Origin: Megascapheus bottae
Lineage: Eukaryota > Chordata > Mammalia > Rodentia > Geomyidae
Length of the DNA: 64,000 nt
Reading direction: 5' to 3'
Assembly (NCBI GenBank): GCA_024803745.1
Contig: JANJXV010000024.1
Span: forward strand, 15,447,927 to 15,511,926
Numbering within the stretch: position 1 is the first letter of the stretch; the number at the start of each line of letters is the position of its first letter. The notes beneath the pieces were generated by a model that saw only the letters and a list, made by a program, of their open reading frames with translations, searched no databases and was not told the DNA's origin. Both the position numbers and the translations under genes were made by a program. Shown here in pieces: positions 33,640 to 44,870 of the stretch.

Positions 33640-35918
33640 TTAGTTTTTTAAATTTAATACTATTTATCTCTACCTTTTTGATTGTTAATCTTCAAATGTA
33701 TAATTAATTGTAATTTACTTCATAACTAACATTCATTGTAATTTTGCCCTATGTTGTTAATTATGACTTTTTACTTGAAGCTATTTTATATCTACTTTGC
33801 TTGCTAATCTTGCAAATTTGTTCTTTTTTAAATATAATTGCTGTTATCTAATTTGAGTCTTTCTAAATACTTCTTCCAATCACTTTATTGCCTTATATAA
33901 TCCTTTTTTATCCCCCTCCTTATTTCTTTTGAACATTGTCTCTGCTTTTAATTATCTTTTTTAAATGAGCTGCAAAGTAATAGAAAGAAGAGTGGGAACA
34001 GCAATTGAGAGACTGGGGGCGTCCACAAAACTCAAGGGAGGCTGGCAGCCTTCTTACTCGGGCCCACTGAGGTTATTCTTTTCCTGTGCTTTCTTCCCTT
34101 CCAAGGCTGATTCTTTGGTTCTTTTTTGGGAATTCACAGAACAGTGCTCTTGACCACAGAGACAACTTTCTTGTGCTTAGGGAGTGATGACACCACCTTG
34201 TGAATTCTGGACTCTGCACCCACAATTTTACATACAGCTGTGAGATGATACATGGTGTCCCTAACATATTTGGGGGTAAGCTAATTTTTAACAATAGCCT
34301 CTTAAAAGGTTGAACAAAATCAAAGGTAGAAAATAGCATCTAAAGGAGGGCTCTGCACCAATTGCCTTCCTGTGGACTTCACTACATCAATGTCTGCTCC
34401 CACTCCCTGTCTCATCTGTAAACTATTAGAAAGTAGAACTGTGTTTCAGACCTTTGTATTCTGCCCAGAGTGGGTCCCTAGTCTTTGTAAATAACTTGTA
34501 AAAAGTTAAAGTGAACTACATGTGTTCTCCTTCATAAAGAGCCTACATAGTGATGGGGAATCTTAGACTGTAACTACAACTTTGTTTACAGTAAGGCAAA
34601 ACCTAAACAGAGATCTTGGTCCACACAAGAGGCTCACCACCACAACAGTGTAGTTTGGATGTGCTTTACCCTTTTGTAGTGGAATGGTGTCTTGGAGCAA
34701 GATACTGACGTGAGACTATACTACCTGGTGCCACAGGACTCATTCCTGACAATAAGTGTGAAAACCCATCCCTTCCACCCCTCTCCTATCAACTTGAGGA
34801 CCCAGTACCACTCTGAGGCTAAAGAGATCCTGTGCAAGCATTCTGAATGATGACTACTGTAGGGAAGGAAGGAAAAGACAAAGAAGAAATTGGGCAGGTG
34901 GGCATTTTGACTCTACTCTTACAGGATTATGGGGCCATAGACTTCATTTGAGCAAGGTGGTTGTCCAGAGGCAAAACTCTTGGATGCCTGGCATGTGTTT
35001 TCCTTCATATTGAATAGGCTTATGCATCTGTAAAGTCCAAGTACTGAGTCTACTTGCAAATGAAACCACTTCCCAAGGGGAAGGAAAAGTCAAGCGGATG
35101 TTGGGAAGCAAGCATATTCCAGCAATGGAGAGAAAAAAAAAACTGTGCTAAAGGTTTCTTTATGCAGCTAGGTCATCTGACGCAACTCTGCTACACACAG
35201 CAACGCCTCTGGACCCTACCACCAGGAATGTAGGCTGCTCAAAGCTCTATGTTCCATGGCTGTCTTCATTGTGACAGGCTGATGTGAGGAAAAGGAGCAG
35301 GTGTCGCCTGGGCTATGACTCCACCCTTATCCCAATTCCCAAGAAACCACATTTCCCTGATGGAAAACAGTTCTTCAGACACCCCCATCCAAGGTACAGG
35401 CTAGCCACTGAATCCTAAGCATGGCAAATGCAAGCTTGCCAGCTCACAAATCACCTTTAATGATCCCTGAAGGAAACCATCAGTAAACTCAGGCAGAGAG
35501 GTGGAAGCCTACAGATAGAGCCACATGAGCACAAGGTGAGAAAGAGAACATACCCTGGCTCATTTAACATGAGCAGCATCTCTGTTTCTTTCATGGATCA
35601 TTGTGTCCACCTTTGCTGTGAGGTGGAGCTGTGTCTTAGCTACACGCATTAACAGTTTACAGTTAATCTTGAACCAGGACAAGCCTTATCAGTCTCATTT
35701 GTGCCTCCCAATGATGGCACTGCTGGTGTGTTAGGAAGGATTTAATTGTAACCAAAATGCTTGTGACAAATGCCAGCTTTCTACTGGCAGGATGGTAAAC
35801 GGTTAGTATATATGTCCAAGCATAAAAGGGAATGCTGTCAAACCTCCTCCCCCTCCCACCTCCAATTCTTTTGTCTTTTCTTCAAGAGAGGAGAGACTTG
35901 GTGATTAAAAACTCACTC
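33640..35918. other. Intergenic, no clear feature
   Basis: The first 330 bp are T-rich and may extend the old L1. From 34000 to 35900 I recognised no repeat family and no coding signal. The 62- and 88-codon frames at 33965-34339 overlap on opposite strands and match nothing. Confidence 0.5.
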
Positions 35919-36112
35919 TCAGGGGCTGGGAGTTTGGCCTAGTGGTAGAGTGCTTGCCTAGCATGAACGGAGACCCAGGTTTGGTTCTTCGGTACCACAT
36001 ACATAGAAAAAAGCCAGAAGTGGTGCTGTGGCTCAAATGGTAGAGCTCTAGCCTTGAGAAAGCCCAAGGACAGTGCTCAGACCCTGAGTTCAAGGTGCAG
36101 GACTGGCAAAAA
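35919..36112 (+). mobile_element. ID-type dimeric SINE with TSD
   Basis: Near-consensus full copy; the flanks AAAACTCACTCTCA and AAAAATCACTCTCA are the target duplication. Confidence 0.93.
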
Positions 36113-36247
36113 AAAAATCACTCTCAAACTGCTTTTTCCCAACCACTGTCTGTTCCCAGAGTTAAATGCCCTTCCATTCAGGCATTAAATGAATCAAAGG
36201 CTACAGTCCTGATTTATACAATGATGTCAAACTGTGTTCTATAACAA

Positions 36248-36380
36248 AGGCCACACACTGGGGCATGGCAGTGCACAGCTGCAACCCCAGCACTAAGGAG
36301 GCTGAGGCAGGATGACTGGGAGTTTAAGATAAACCTGGGCTGCACAGGAAAAAAAATAAAAACCCTTTCTCAAACATTCC
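36248..36380 (+). mobile_element. B1 monomer
   Basis: GGCATGGCAGTGCACAGCTG and GAGGCTGAGGCAGGATGACT with an A-rich tail. A weak ID-like piece follows at 36545-36640. Confidence 0.8.
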
Positions 36381-37029
36381 CCCCATAAAAAAGCACAAGA
36401 CTATTTTTAACATTTCTTATTCTGTGTATTTTTACAACCTCTAGAAAGAAGTGGACTCAATTCCTCCTCCCCTTTAATTTGGCTGGGTTTAGAGACAGCC
36501 ACAAATGAAACATTAAATGACTTCTAAGAGACTGGGTCATGGTAATAGCACCGCAAGTTGGGGATGTAGCCCAGCCATGGGCTGATACCTCAGATTGGGC
36601 AAGGTCCTGGCTTCCATCCTCAACATCACAAAACAGCATAGCTTCCACCTGACTCTCTTTCTCAAGTTGCCAGTGTTTGGAGCCAAGCTACCATGGTGCA
36701 GGGAATCCCGCTACACCGAGAGGCCAGGTGTGATTGCTCTAGTTTCAATTCCAGCCTCTCACTAGCATTGCCAGGCAAACCCAAGAGCAAGGCACCTGAT
36801 AACTCTGGCTTTGGTCTAGTACAGCATAGACTGAGTAGAGAAGAGATGAGCCATACTGGCCACGCCTTACCCAAATGGTAAAATGAATGGTATGTTGCTT
36901 AAGCCCTGAAGTTATAGTGACAATGCAGCACTCATGGTAACTGGAACAATTCCTCTTCTAAATCTGGAATCCAAAGGCCTAGAAAGACTCCTAGACTCTA
37001 CACTAACGACATTCAAAAGAGAAGGTATG

Positions 37030-37228
37030 GTGGGGAGTTTGGCCTAGTGATAAAGTGCTTGCCTAGCATGCACGAAGACCCGGGTTCGATTCCTCGGTAC
37101 CACATACATAGAAAAAAGCCAGAAGTACTGCTGAGGCTGAAGTGGTAGAGCTCTGACCTTGAGAAAGTCCAAGGACAGTGCTTACGCACTGAGCTCAAGC
37201 CCAAGACTGGCAAAAAAAAAAAAAAAAA
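37030..37228 (+). mobile_element. ID-type dimeric SINE
   Basis: Close to consensus, with intact box-B-like GGTTCGATTCC and an A-tail of 16. Among the least diverged copies in the window. Confidence 0.93.
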
Positions 37229-37302
37229 GAGAGAGAAGATACACAGCTTGGCCTTACTCAAGTCAGCAAGCTCTGTAAAAGCACTGCTACAAATAGAAAA
37301 CT

Positions 37303-37528
37303 TAAGCTGGGCATGGTGCCTTTAATCCTAGCTACTCAGGAGGCTGAGATCTGAGGATGAAGGTTCAAAGCCAGCCCAGGCACAAAAGGACCTGAAACTC
37401 TTATCTCCAATTAACCTCTAGAAAACAGGAAGTGGGGCTTGGACTAAGGGTAGGATGGTAGCCTTGAGCTGAAGAGCTCAGGGACAGCAGGCCAAGTTCA
37501 AGCTTCATGAACACCACTCCCCCAAAAA
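37303..37528 (+). mobile_element. B1-dID-type SINE
   Basis: GCTGGGCATGGTGCCTTTAA head to CAAGCTTCATGAACACC. It follows the ID-type copy by only 75 bp. Confidence 0.88.
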
Positions 37529-38009
37529 ATCAGGCTTGAATGCATGTTATAAATGTAAACACATAGGCAAAGGTCACAGCATAGACAAATGTCCACAAAC
37601 TTCAAAGTTGGTTATTTGTGAAGAGAATGGGATTGTAGATCACAAAATAGGAATCTTGAATTTTTGCTATGTATACTTTTGTATTTGAAAAATATATATA
37701 TACATATATGTACACACACATATATAAAATAAAACTTGACCTTTTGCTTTCAAGGTTGAAAGGCTTCCTTTTAGTACCTCCTCTAGGCCCTTAGGTCTTT
37801 ACCTGAATCTTGAGGAGTGGGCATGATGGGGAATTTCACCTTAGATTTCCACAGGTGCACATAAGTTCTAGGTGACCAATAGCCCATAAGACTCCGAGAT
37901 TATTGAAAACTCTCAAATCAAAGCAGCACTGGGCAGCCACCTAAGAAAGTATGATAACAATGTGATAACATTTTCTTTTGAAAAGGAGGACAAAATTTGT
38001 CCTATTCTT

Positions 38010-38222
38010 TTTTTTTTTTTTTTTTTTTTTTTGCCAGTCCTGGGCTTGAGCTCAGGGCCTGAGCACTGTCCTTGGACTTTCTCAAGGCTAGAGCTCTACC
38101 ACTTGAGCCTCAGCACCACTTCCGGCTTTTCTTTTTTCTATATATGTGGTACCAAGGAATTGAACCCAGGTGTTCATGCATGCTAGGCAAGCATTTTAAC
38201 CACTAGGCCAAACTCCTGGCCC
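38010..38222 (-). mobile_element. ID-type dimeric SINE with perfect 16-bp TSD
   Basis: Full minus copy with a poly(T) start of about 24. The duplication AATTTGTCCTATTCTT lies at 37994-38009 and 38223-38238. Confidence 0.95.
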
Positions 38223-38339
38223 AATTTGTCCTATTCTTAAAAGCTAGTAGATCATTTATTCCTAGTTGTTTATTCAAAAATAGGAATAATTTTATATAAT
38301 GCCTAGAAAATAATCCCCAGATCTTTTGTATTGTTTGTT

Positions 38340-38540
38340 TGGTTGGTTTTGATTTTTTTGGCACTACTAGGGTATGAATGCAGGGATTCAGGGCCTCACA
38401 CTTGCTGGACAAGTTCTCTACCACTTGAGCCATACTCTTAAAAAAAATATTTGCCTTGATTGGCCTCAGAATACAATTCTCCCACCTGCGTCTCTTGAAT
38501 AGCTAGAATTACATGTGGGCATCGCTTTGCCCAGCTCCTC
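38340..38540 (-). mobile_element. Diverged ID/B1-type SINE
   Basis: TTTTTTTGGCACTACTAGG, CTCTACCACTTGAGCCATAC and TGAATAGCTAGAATTACATG suggest a worn minus copy. Confidence 0.6.
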
Positions 38541-38973
38541 AGATTTCTTTGACAGTCAATAGGCTCCGTTTGGAGAGACAACTGGCTAGATGAGAAGCAG
38601 GGAATGACTTTAGAAAAGAGAGAAGATGGAACTTGTGGTGCAGATACAATAGTAATAGTTGTTGATCATTTTAAAGTGGGTATTGTTAAATTTATAAACT
38701 GAATTTAGTAGGAAAAGACAGTTGAGTTCCTGTTGATTAAGTAAAAAAAAAACATTCATGTGTGTTTGCTTTTGCCTTGCCCTTCGGGAGAAAACAAAAT
38801 GAAAACAATGATAATACTGCTAGAAGAGTGGGTTGTAAACTCAGAAGTGTCACCTTTTCCCACAAACTGCCTTGCCTGCTCTTAATATAGCTCAAGTCAG
38901 ACCTCTTGGAAGTGAACCTTCTGTGTGCAAACAGCAGATTGTCCATGTAAGGAACCAATAAGAAGTTGACCCA

Positions 38974-41249
38974 TGGGGGAGCTCTATGATTAGTCTTTTG
39001 AGGAACTGCCATACTGCTTTCCATAGTGGTTGAACGAGTTTGCACTCCCACCAACAGTGTAGTAGTGATCCCTCCTGGCCACCTCCTCGCCAGCATCTGT
39101 TGTTAGTAGATTTCTTGATCCTGGCCATTCTAACTGGAGTGAAGTGGAATCTTAGAGTTGTTTTGATTTGCATTTCTTTTATGGCCAGAGGTGTCGAGCA
39201 TTTCTTCATGTGTCTATAGGCCATTCTTATTTCTTCTTCAGAGAAGACTCTCTTGAAGTCTTTGGCCCATCTTTTAATGGGATGGTTGTTACTTTGGAGA
39301 TTAGTTTTGGAGTAATTCAATTATTTGAGCTGTTGATATATTTTAGATATGAGGCCTTTGTCTGTTATATGGTTGGTGAAGATCTTCTACCACTCTGTAG
39401 GCTTTCTAGTTAATTTGCAAGCTATGTCCTTTGTCATACAGGAGCCCTGCAGTTTAATGCAGTCCTACTTATCCAGACTTTCTCCTATTTGTTGTGTTTC
39501 TTGCTCCTTATTAAGAAAGTTTCTACCTATGCCAAGGAGACCTAGTATATCTCCTATTCTTTCTTGAAAATTTTCAGTGTATTTACTTTTACCTCGAGGT
39601 CTTTGATCAATTTGGAGTTAATCCTGGTGCAGGGTGACAAAGAAGGATCCAACTTTAGTTTTCTGCAGTGCTTGACCAGTTCTGCCCAACACCACTTGTT
39701 GAAGAGGCTGTCTTTCTTCCATTCTATTTTTTTTTGTTCTCTTATCAAAGATTATTTGGCCATAGGTCTGTGGGTTAATATCTGAGTCCCCAGTTCTATT
39801 CCATAGGTCTTCAGGCCTGTTCTTGTGCCAGTTCCAAGCTGTTTTGGTCACTATAGTTCTGTAATAGAGTCTAAAGTTTGGTATTGAAATTCCTCCTGCG
39901 CTGTTCTTTCTGCTAAGCATTGTTTTTGCTATACGGGGTCTTTTATTATTCCATATGAAATTTTGGATTGCCTCTTCTATTTCTTTAAAGAATGACATTG
40001 AGATATTGGTGGTTATTGTGTTGAATTTGTAGATAGCCCTTGGCAAGACTGCCATTTTCATGATGTTAATTCTCCCAATCTAGGAGTATCGGAGGTTTTT
40101 CCATTTCCTCAGTTCTGCTTTAATTTTCTTTTTCAGGGTTTTAAAGTTTTCATCAAAAAGGCCCTTTACATTCTTAGTTAATTCCTAGGTACTTTATTTT
40201 CTTTAAGGCTATTGTAAAAGGAGTTGCTTTCCTGATTGTTGCCTCGCTCCTCTCATTGCTGGCATATAGGAAGGCGGTTGATTTTTGAGGGTTAATTTTA
40301 TATCCTGCTACCTTGCCAAAGTTTTAAATCAGCTCAAGCAACTTGGGATTGGATTCCATAGGGTTCATTAAATACAGAATCATGTCATCTGAAAAGAGGG
40401 AAAGTTTTACTTCCTCTTTCCCTATTTAGGTCCTTATTACTCTGGCTGGGAATTCTAATACTATGTTAAAGAGGAGTGGAGAGAGTGGGTATCCTTGTCT
40501 TATTCCTGATTTTAGAGGACCCAGCAATTCCACTACTTGGCATTTACCCAATCATCCAGAAACAAGGACATACTAAATCCACTAGCACAACGATGTTCAT
40601 TGCAGCATTATTTACCATAGCAAAGATATGGAACCAACCCAGATACTCCTCAGTTGATAAGTGGATCAACAAGATGTGGTATTTATACACAATGGAATTC
40701 TATGATGCTGTCAGAAAGAATGACATTACCCCATTTGTAAGGAAATGGAAAGACTTGGAAAAAAATCATATTAAGTGAAGTAAGCCAGACTCAAAGGAAC
40801 ATAGGCTCAATGGTTTCCCTCATTTGCCATAATCAGTAGAAACCTTGGGCTCTCCTAGCAGAGATTTACAATTGAACAAAACCTAGATACATAAGGCATA
40901 TAGTATAACACTAAATGATAGGACCTCCAGGATACAGAAACAAAAGCCATATAATGAGTGATTGTTGTCCTTAATGTACCGTTATCTCTCATCTCTTTTG
41001 CTGTCCCTTGGTTATCTCATATTGTCACAGTATTTCACCTTGTTATCTGATATAGTGTATATATGTGTATTTGGTTGTTTGAAATTGGATAAGGAAGGGG
41101 GGAAAACAAGATGAAGGGTGGGGGTGGGGGGAGGGAAATGTGGACCAAGATATGAGAAAGGGTATCAATGTATGTGAAGTAATGCACCTTCTATGTGGTG
41201 AATATAATGTAACCCTTCTATTAATTACAATAAAAATATATGGAAAAAA
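38974..41249 (+). mobile_element. 5'-truncated, 5'-inverted L1 (twin-priming structure)
   Basis: 38974 to about 40515 is L1 ORF2 in reverse. The minus strand encodes ILRKMAVLPRAIY-type, FIWNNKRPRIAK, FSEEEIRMAYRHMKKCSTPL and WQFLKRLIIELP segments with frame breaks. From about 40516 to 41249 the L1 runs forward: [22 protein letters not shown], then the 3' UTR, a degenerate signal near 41229 and an A-tail. The reverse part stops at IELP and the forward part starts at DPAIPLLG, which are adjacent in ORF2, so almost nothing was lost at the inversion point. The target repeat AGAAGTTGACCCAT (38961-38974) recurs as AGAAGCTGACCCAT (41250-41263). The copy cannot move. Confidence 0.95.
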
Positions 41250-41265
41250 AGAAGCTGACCCATTC

Positions 41266-41520
41266 TCATCAAGGACAATAGCCACAACCAGAACCTTCCA
41301 GAATGCCCAAGGGTGCTCCCCTTGCTGCTATGGATGATGTCCTTGACCCACTTGACTCCCCATAGAGGATCAAGTTTTGAACTTAAAGGCCCCTCCACAC
41401 AGCCAGTGGAGTGGGGATACTGTCAGCCCAGTGTTGTTGGCCTTTATGCACTCTGCTTTTGTCATTGCTGCTATGTCTACCCATTTTTAATAAAGTGATA
41501 CTATGTTTGGACAAAAAAAA
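41266..41520 (+). pseudogene. Unidentified polyadenylated retrocopy (3' end of an mRNA)
   Basis: About 255 bp with AATAAA at 41489-41494 followed 18 bp later by A8 (41513-41520), as in a reverse-transcribed mRNA tail. One frame gives KGAPLAAMDDVLDPLDSP and stops at 41363-41365, followed by a 3'-UTR-like region. This may be the C terminus of the parent protein, which I do not recognise. It is flanked by GAAGCTGACCCATTCT (41251-41266) and AAGTTGACCCATTCT (41519-41533), the same target used by the L1 on its left. Severely 5' truncated. Confidence 0.65.
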
Positions 41521-41533
41521 GTTGACCCATTCT

Positions 41534-42242
41534 TTTCAGGCTAGCTAGAATTTATCTAAAAAGAATTCAGAGTGCAGTACTGAGATTGAGTTCAACATTA
41601 TAAAGCACCATGAAATTCAAACAGAACACACTTTCCTGTCAAACCACGCTAGCACCACTGACAGATACCCAAATCAATGGAGGTGTTTCCTAAGCTGGTG
41701 AACCCCTGGCCTCATTCTCAGGGCTAAGATCCGTCCAGTCTGGGGTGCAGCTTAGCATCCACCTTTTATGTATGAGACATCTAGAGTTCACCTGCACAGG
41801 GACACTGTGGAGTGACAGCTGTGGGCAAGTAACAGTGAATTTCTCTGATGTGGCATTGTATTGAGATGGAACCCTTCCATAAGAGTTTTAACACAGTTGC
41901 ACATCTGATCTTGTGATGCAGCCTAGCTGAAAATTGGAACACTCAGGTGATACTTAAAACCTCTGTTTCTTTGAAGAATATATTTAAATTTTCCTCCATT
42001 CATTTATTTTACCCTTTGAAAAACAGCCTGGATGTTTCCTGATCAAATAACATTCTTAAAAGAAAAAGAACTAATCTCATGCTAAGCATTTCTGGCTGTC
42101 TTTCTACAAAGTAATCACATTATGAGGAATAAAATTGCAATTGCATTGCTAATTTCTTTATATCTGTTCTTACAAAGGTTGGGCTTTGCAAAGCATCCTA
42201 CAATTTAAGTGCTAAGTGGTTGTTACATACCCCAAGTGGGAT
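41534..42242. other. Intergenic, no recognised feature
   Basis: About 700 bp of apparently unique sequence between the retrocopy and the TG array. Confidence 0.55.
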
Positions 42243-42363
42243 TGTGTGTGTGTGTCTGTGTGTCTGTGTGTGTGTGTCTGTGTGTGTGTGTCTGTGTCTG
42301 TGTATGTGTCTGTATGTGTGTGTGTGTCTCTGTGTGTGTGTCTGTGTATGTGTGTCTGTGTCT

Positions 42364-42408
<45 letters not shown>

Positions 42409-42421
42409 TGTATGTGTGTGT
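42243..42421. repeat. (TG)n / (TGTGTCTG)n compound microsatellite
   Basis: About 180 bp of TG with regularly spaced TC and TA changes, giving higher-order units such as TGTGTCTGTGTATG. The four frames of Cys/Val or Thr/His runs are artefacts. Confidence 0.97.
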
Positions 42422-44020
42422 TATTGGTGGTGGCAGGTAGAAGCATTAACTTGTGCCAGAATCACATAGAATGCTTCCTAAACAATTGGCTTCTTGGCCC
42501 CTTCCTCAGAGCTTTGATTCATTTAGGCTAATATACAATCCAGCTCCTACCTTTTGATAAGAATTCTTGGGGAATATGATGCAACTGTCTACAGCCCATG
42601 CTGCCACTTCAGTCGTTCAACTCTCCCATGTCCTCCTTGCTTTACTAGGCCAAAAACTCTCATCACACAGCGTCTGACACCCAACTGTCACTTTTTCCTT
42701 TCAATACCTACTGTTTTCCAGCATATATAATCAAGACACTTTAACCCCTTCTTTCATGTCCTACCATGTCCAAACTTAAGATGAGAAAGATTAATGGCAG
42801 CAAGATAGTGGTGTTTAAAGTCTAATTAGTTTTTAATTTTATGGCAAGGCAGAATATTCATTTTCTAAAACAGAAGCTTGGGATTCTGTTCTAAGAAATA
42901 TTCACTTGAAGCGGTACAACCAAAAATCTATTGTGGAAGAAATGAGTTAGATGTTATTTTTTGAAATATCTTCCTCTAATTCATTAAAGCACACCTTTAA
43001 TGCTGAAGTGAAAATAGTCCTGAGGCCTGCTGATGAACATGTAGCTGCTAAAAGTATCATGACAAGACAGGTCATTCTTCCTAGGCTCCAGGCGGTCCCC
43101 TTGGCACAAGTTAATAATCTGGCTGAAGGACCACACCACTTAAAAAGGCCATTACATCCTGATTCCAGACCTCAATGATAGGGAATTTATTGTCTTATCA
43201 CTGGGTCAAAAAATTGTATGTCTATTTTGACCTTCTGCTAGTCCTTTTCTCTCCCTAGACTTCCTCAACATAAAACAGAATTGAGACAAATGAAGTGGAA
43301 CCAGAAATATCACTTCATTGCCATTCCCTGGGCTTCTTTCAGATGGCAGTCAAGGTAAAGACAGTTGGTGCTTCTCTTGAACTGTAGTGGATGGAGATGT
43401 GAATTTCCCCTCTATAAGTAAGGGTCTGCCATAGGAGACTACAGATAAGTAGGAAAATGGATGGTATTGGATGATCATTGTGGTTTTTGTCAGATAGCAC
43501 TCATTTATCTTTCAGGTTATTAATTCTTCATGTTACACTTTGATGGGATACAGTTATTCTTGCCTCCCACCACATCCAAACATTTAGCCTCTCCTTCCGT
43601 CTTCCTATCCCTTCCCATTCCTAAGCCTACAATTGGGTTGGAGAGGGAGAGATATGTGACCTAAGGGGGATAGTCAAGAACCTCCCAGGGACATTTCCGC
43701 CTGAGTCACAGGCAGAAGAAGTCACAGGCCTCTTCTTTCCATTGGGACTGCTAAATCAGCCAAGTTGGAAGTCTTGAGGGTTCAATTCATCATTAGCACT
43801 GCAATGAAACAGACAGGGAAAGACAGATGGATTTGAGCCCTGAATGTAACTACACCTGATCTTTAATTATGAGTTTCAAAAAATCCTTCCCTCACTTTAT
43901 TTGCCTCTATTTTTGTTGAAGATGACGTTTCTGTTAATTCTAACCAAACGAGTATTTATCCTTGAAGGTGGCATAGTTATGCTTGAGACTTATAACATGG
44001 TAGTTAGATGCACTGAATGG
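42422..44020. other. Intergenic, no recognised feature
   Basis: About 1.6 kb of non-repetitive-looking sequence. The 75-codon frame at 42951-43178 has no recognisable motif. Confidence 0.5.
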
Positions 44021-44212
44021 CTTTTTTTTTTTTGCCAGTCCTGGACTTAAGCTTAGGGCCTGAACACTGTCCTTGGACTTTCTCAAGGGCTCTACCACTT
44101 GAGCCTCAGCACCACTTTGGCTTTTTTCTATGTATGTGGTACCAAGGAATCGAACCTGGGTCTTCGTGCTTGCTAGGCAAGCACTCTACCACTGGGCCAA
44201 ACTCCCAGCCCT
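44021..44212 (-). mobile_element. ID-type dimeric SINE
   Basis: Minus copy, TTTTTGCCAGTCCTGGACTT to CAAACTCCCAGCCC. The flanks TGCACTGAA and TTGCACTGG may be the target duplication. Confidence 0.9.
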
Positions 44213-44739
44213 TGCACTGGAAGTCTTGGTCTGAGTACCTTTTCAGCAGTGCACTCAGTCCCCAGTTGCCATAAATGGTACCCTATGAGTCTGATGTCCT
44301 CGGCTGACAAAGAAACACCACACTGAGATGCCTGTAAAGAGATATCCTATCAGGAGGATGTACCTATCGGGACTTTTGGCCTGTCCTTAAGACAGTTTTG
44401 CAGAGCAACTCATAGCCTATCACCACTCTATAGATCTGAAAAGGTAGATTTTACCTAAGGGCACATGCTTACTCAAATGTCTCTCTTTCTTGGCCTGTTT
44501 TTCTTGCCCCTTTTTAGAATTCTCCTGTGAAATTTTCCCTTGTTAGGACCCATACGCCTTGATAATTGCCCAATCTCTGCTTTTGGGAAATGCAATCTAA
44601 CGTATGCAATTATTTGCTTTGAAAATTCGTTTCATAGAAGAATTATGTTGGTCTCATATGCCAACTGGCTACTGAAGGGAGGAAGCTTGATAAGATCACG
44701 TTTTTGGGATGACCTATCTCAACAATGAAACTAGGTGTT

Positions 44740-44870
44740 GTGGTCACATCTACCATCCAAGTTACATGGGAGATACTGATTGACAAGCAAAGTCTAAAGT
44801 TCCAGGATATGGCTCAAGGAGTAGAGCATCCACCTCACAAGTGTAAGCCGTGGTAGTATTGCCTTCCCCT
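44740..44870 (+). mobile_element. Diverged SINE fragment
   Basis: TGGTCACATCTACCATCCAA then ATATGGCTCAAGGAGTAGAG, a worn B1/ID composite. Confidence 0.5.

Larger units (their letters stand above)
32540..33640 (-). repeat. Ancient L1 relic, antisense, interrupted
   Basis: GTTCATTATAGTAATCATAG, ATTTTTCCATTTGAATG and TTCTTTGTCCATTTTTCTAT are typical of antisense old L1. It is interrupted by a GAT array (32914-32968) and a SINE (33010-33242). Probably more than one element. Confidence 0.5.

Noticed and set aside
39618..40061. 147-codon minus frame as a possible gene
   Set aside because: It is L1 ORF2 sequence in the inverted half of a truncated element and has no intact element around it.
40476..40778. 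100-codon plus frame as a possible gene
   Set aside because: C-terminal end of L1 ORF2 from the forward half of the same element, preceded by antisense L1 sequence.
42198..42531. Cys/Val-rich and Thr/His-rich frames of 74-103 codons
   Set aside because: Translations of a TG/CA array.
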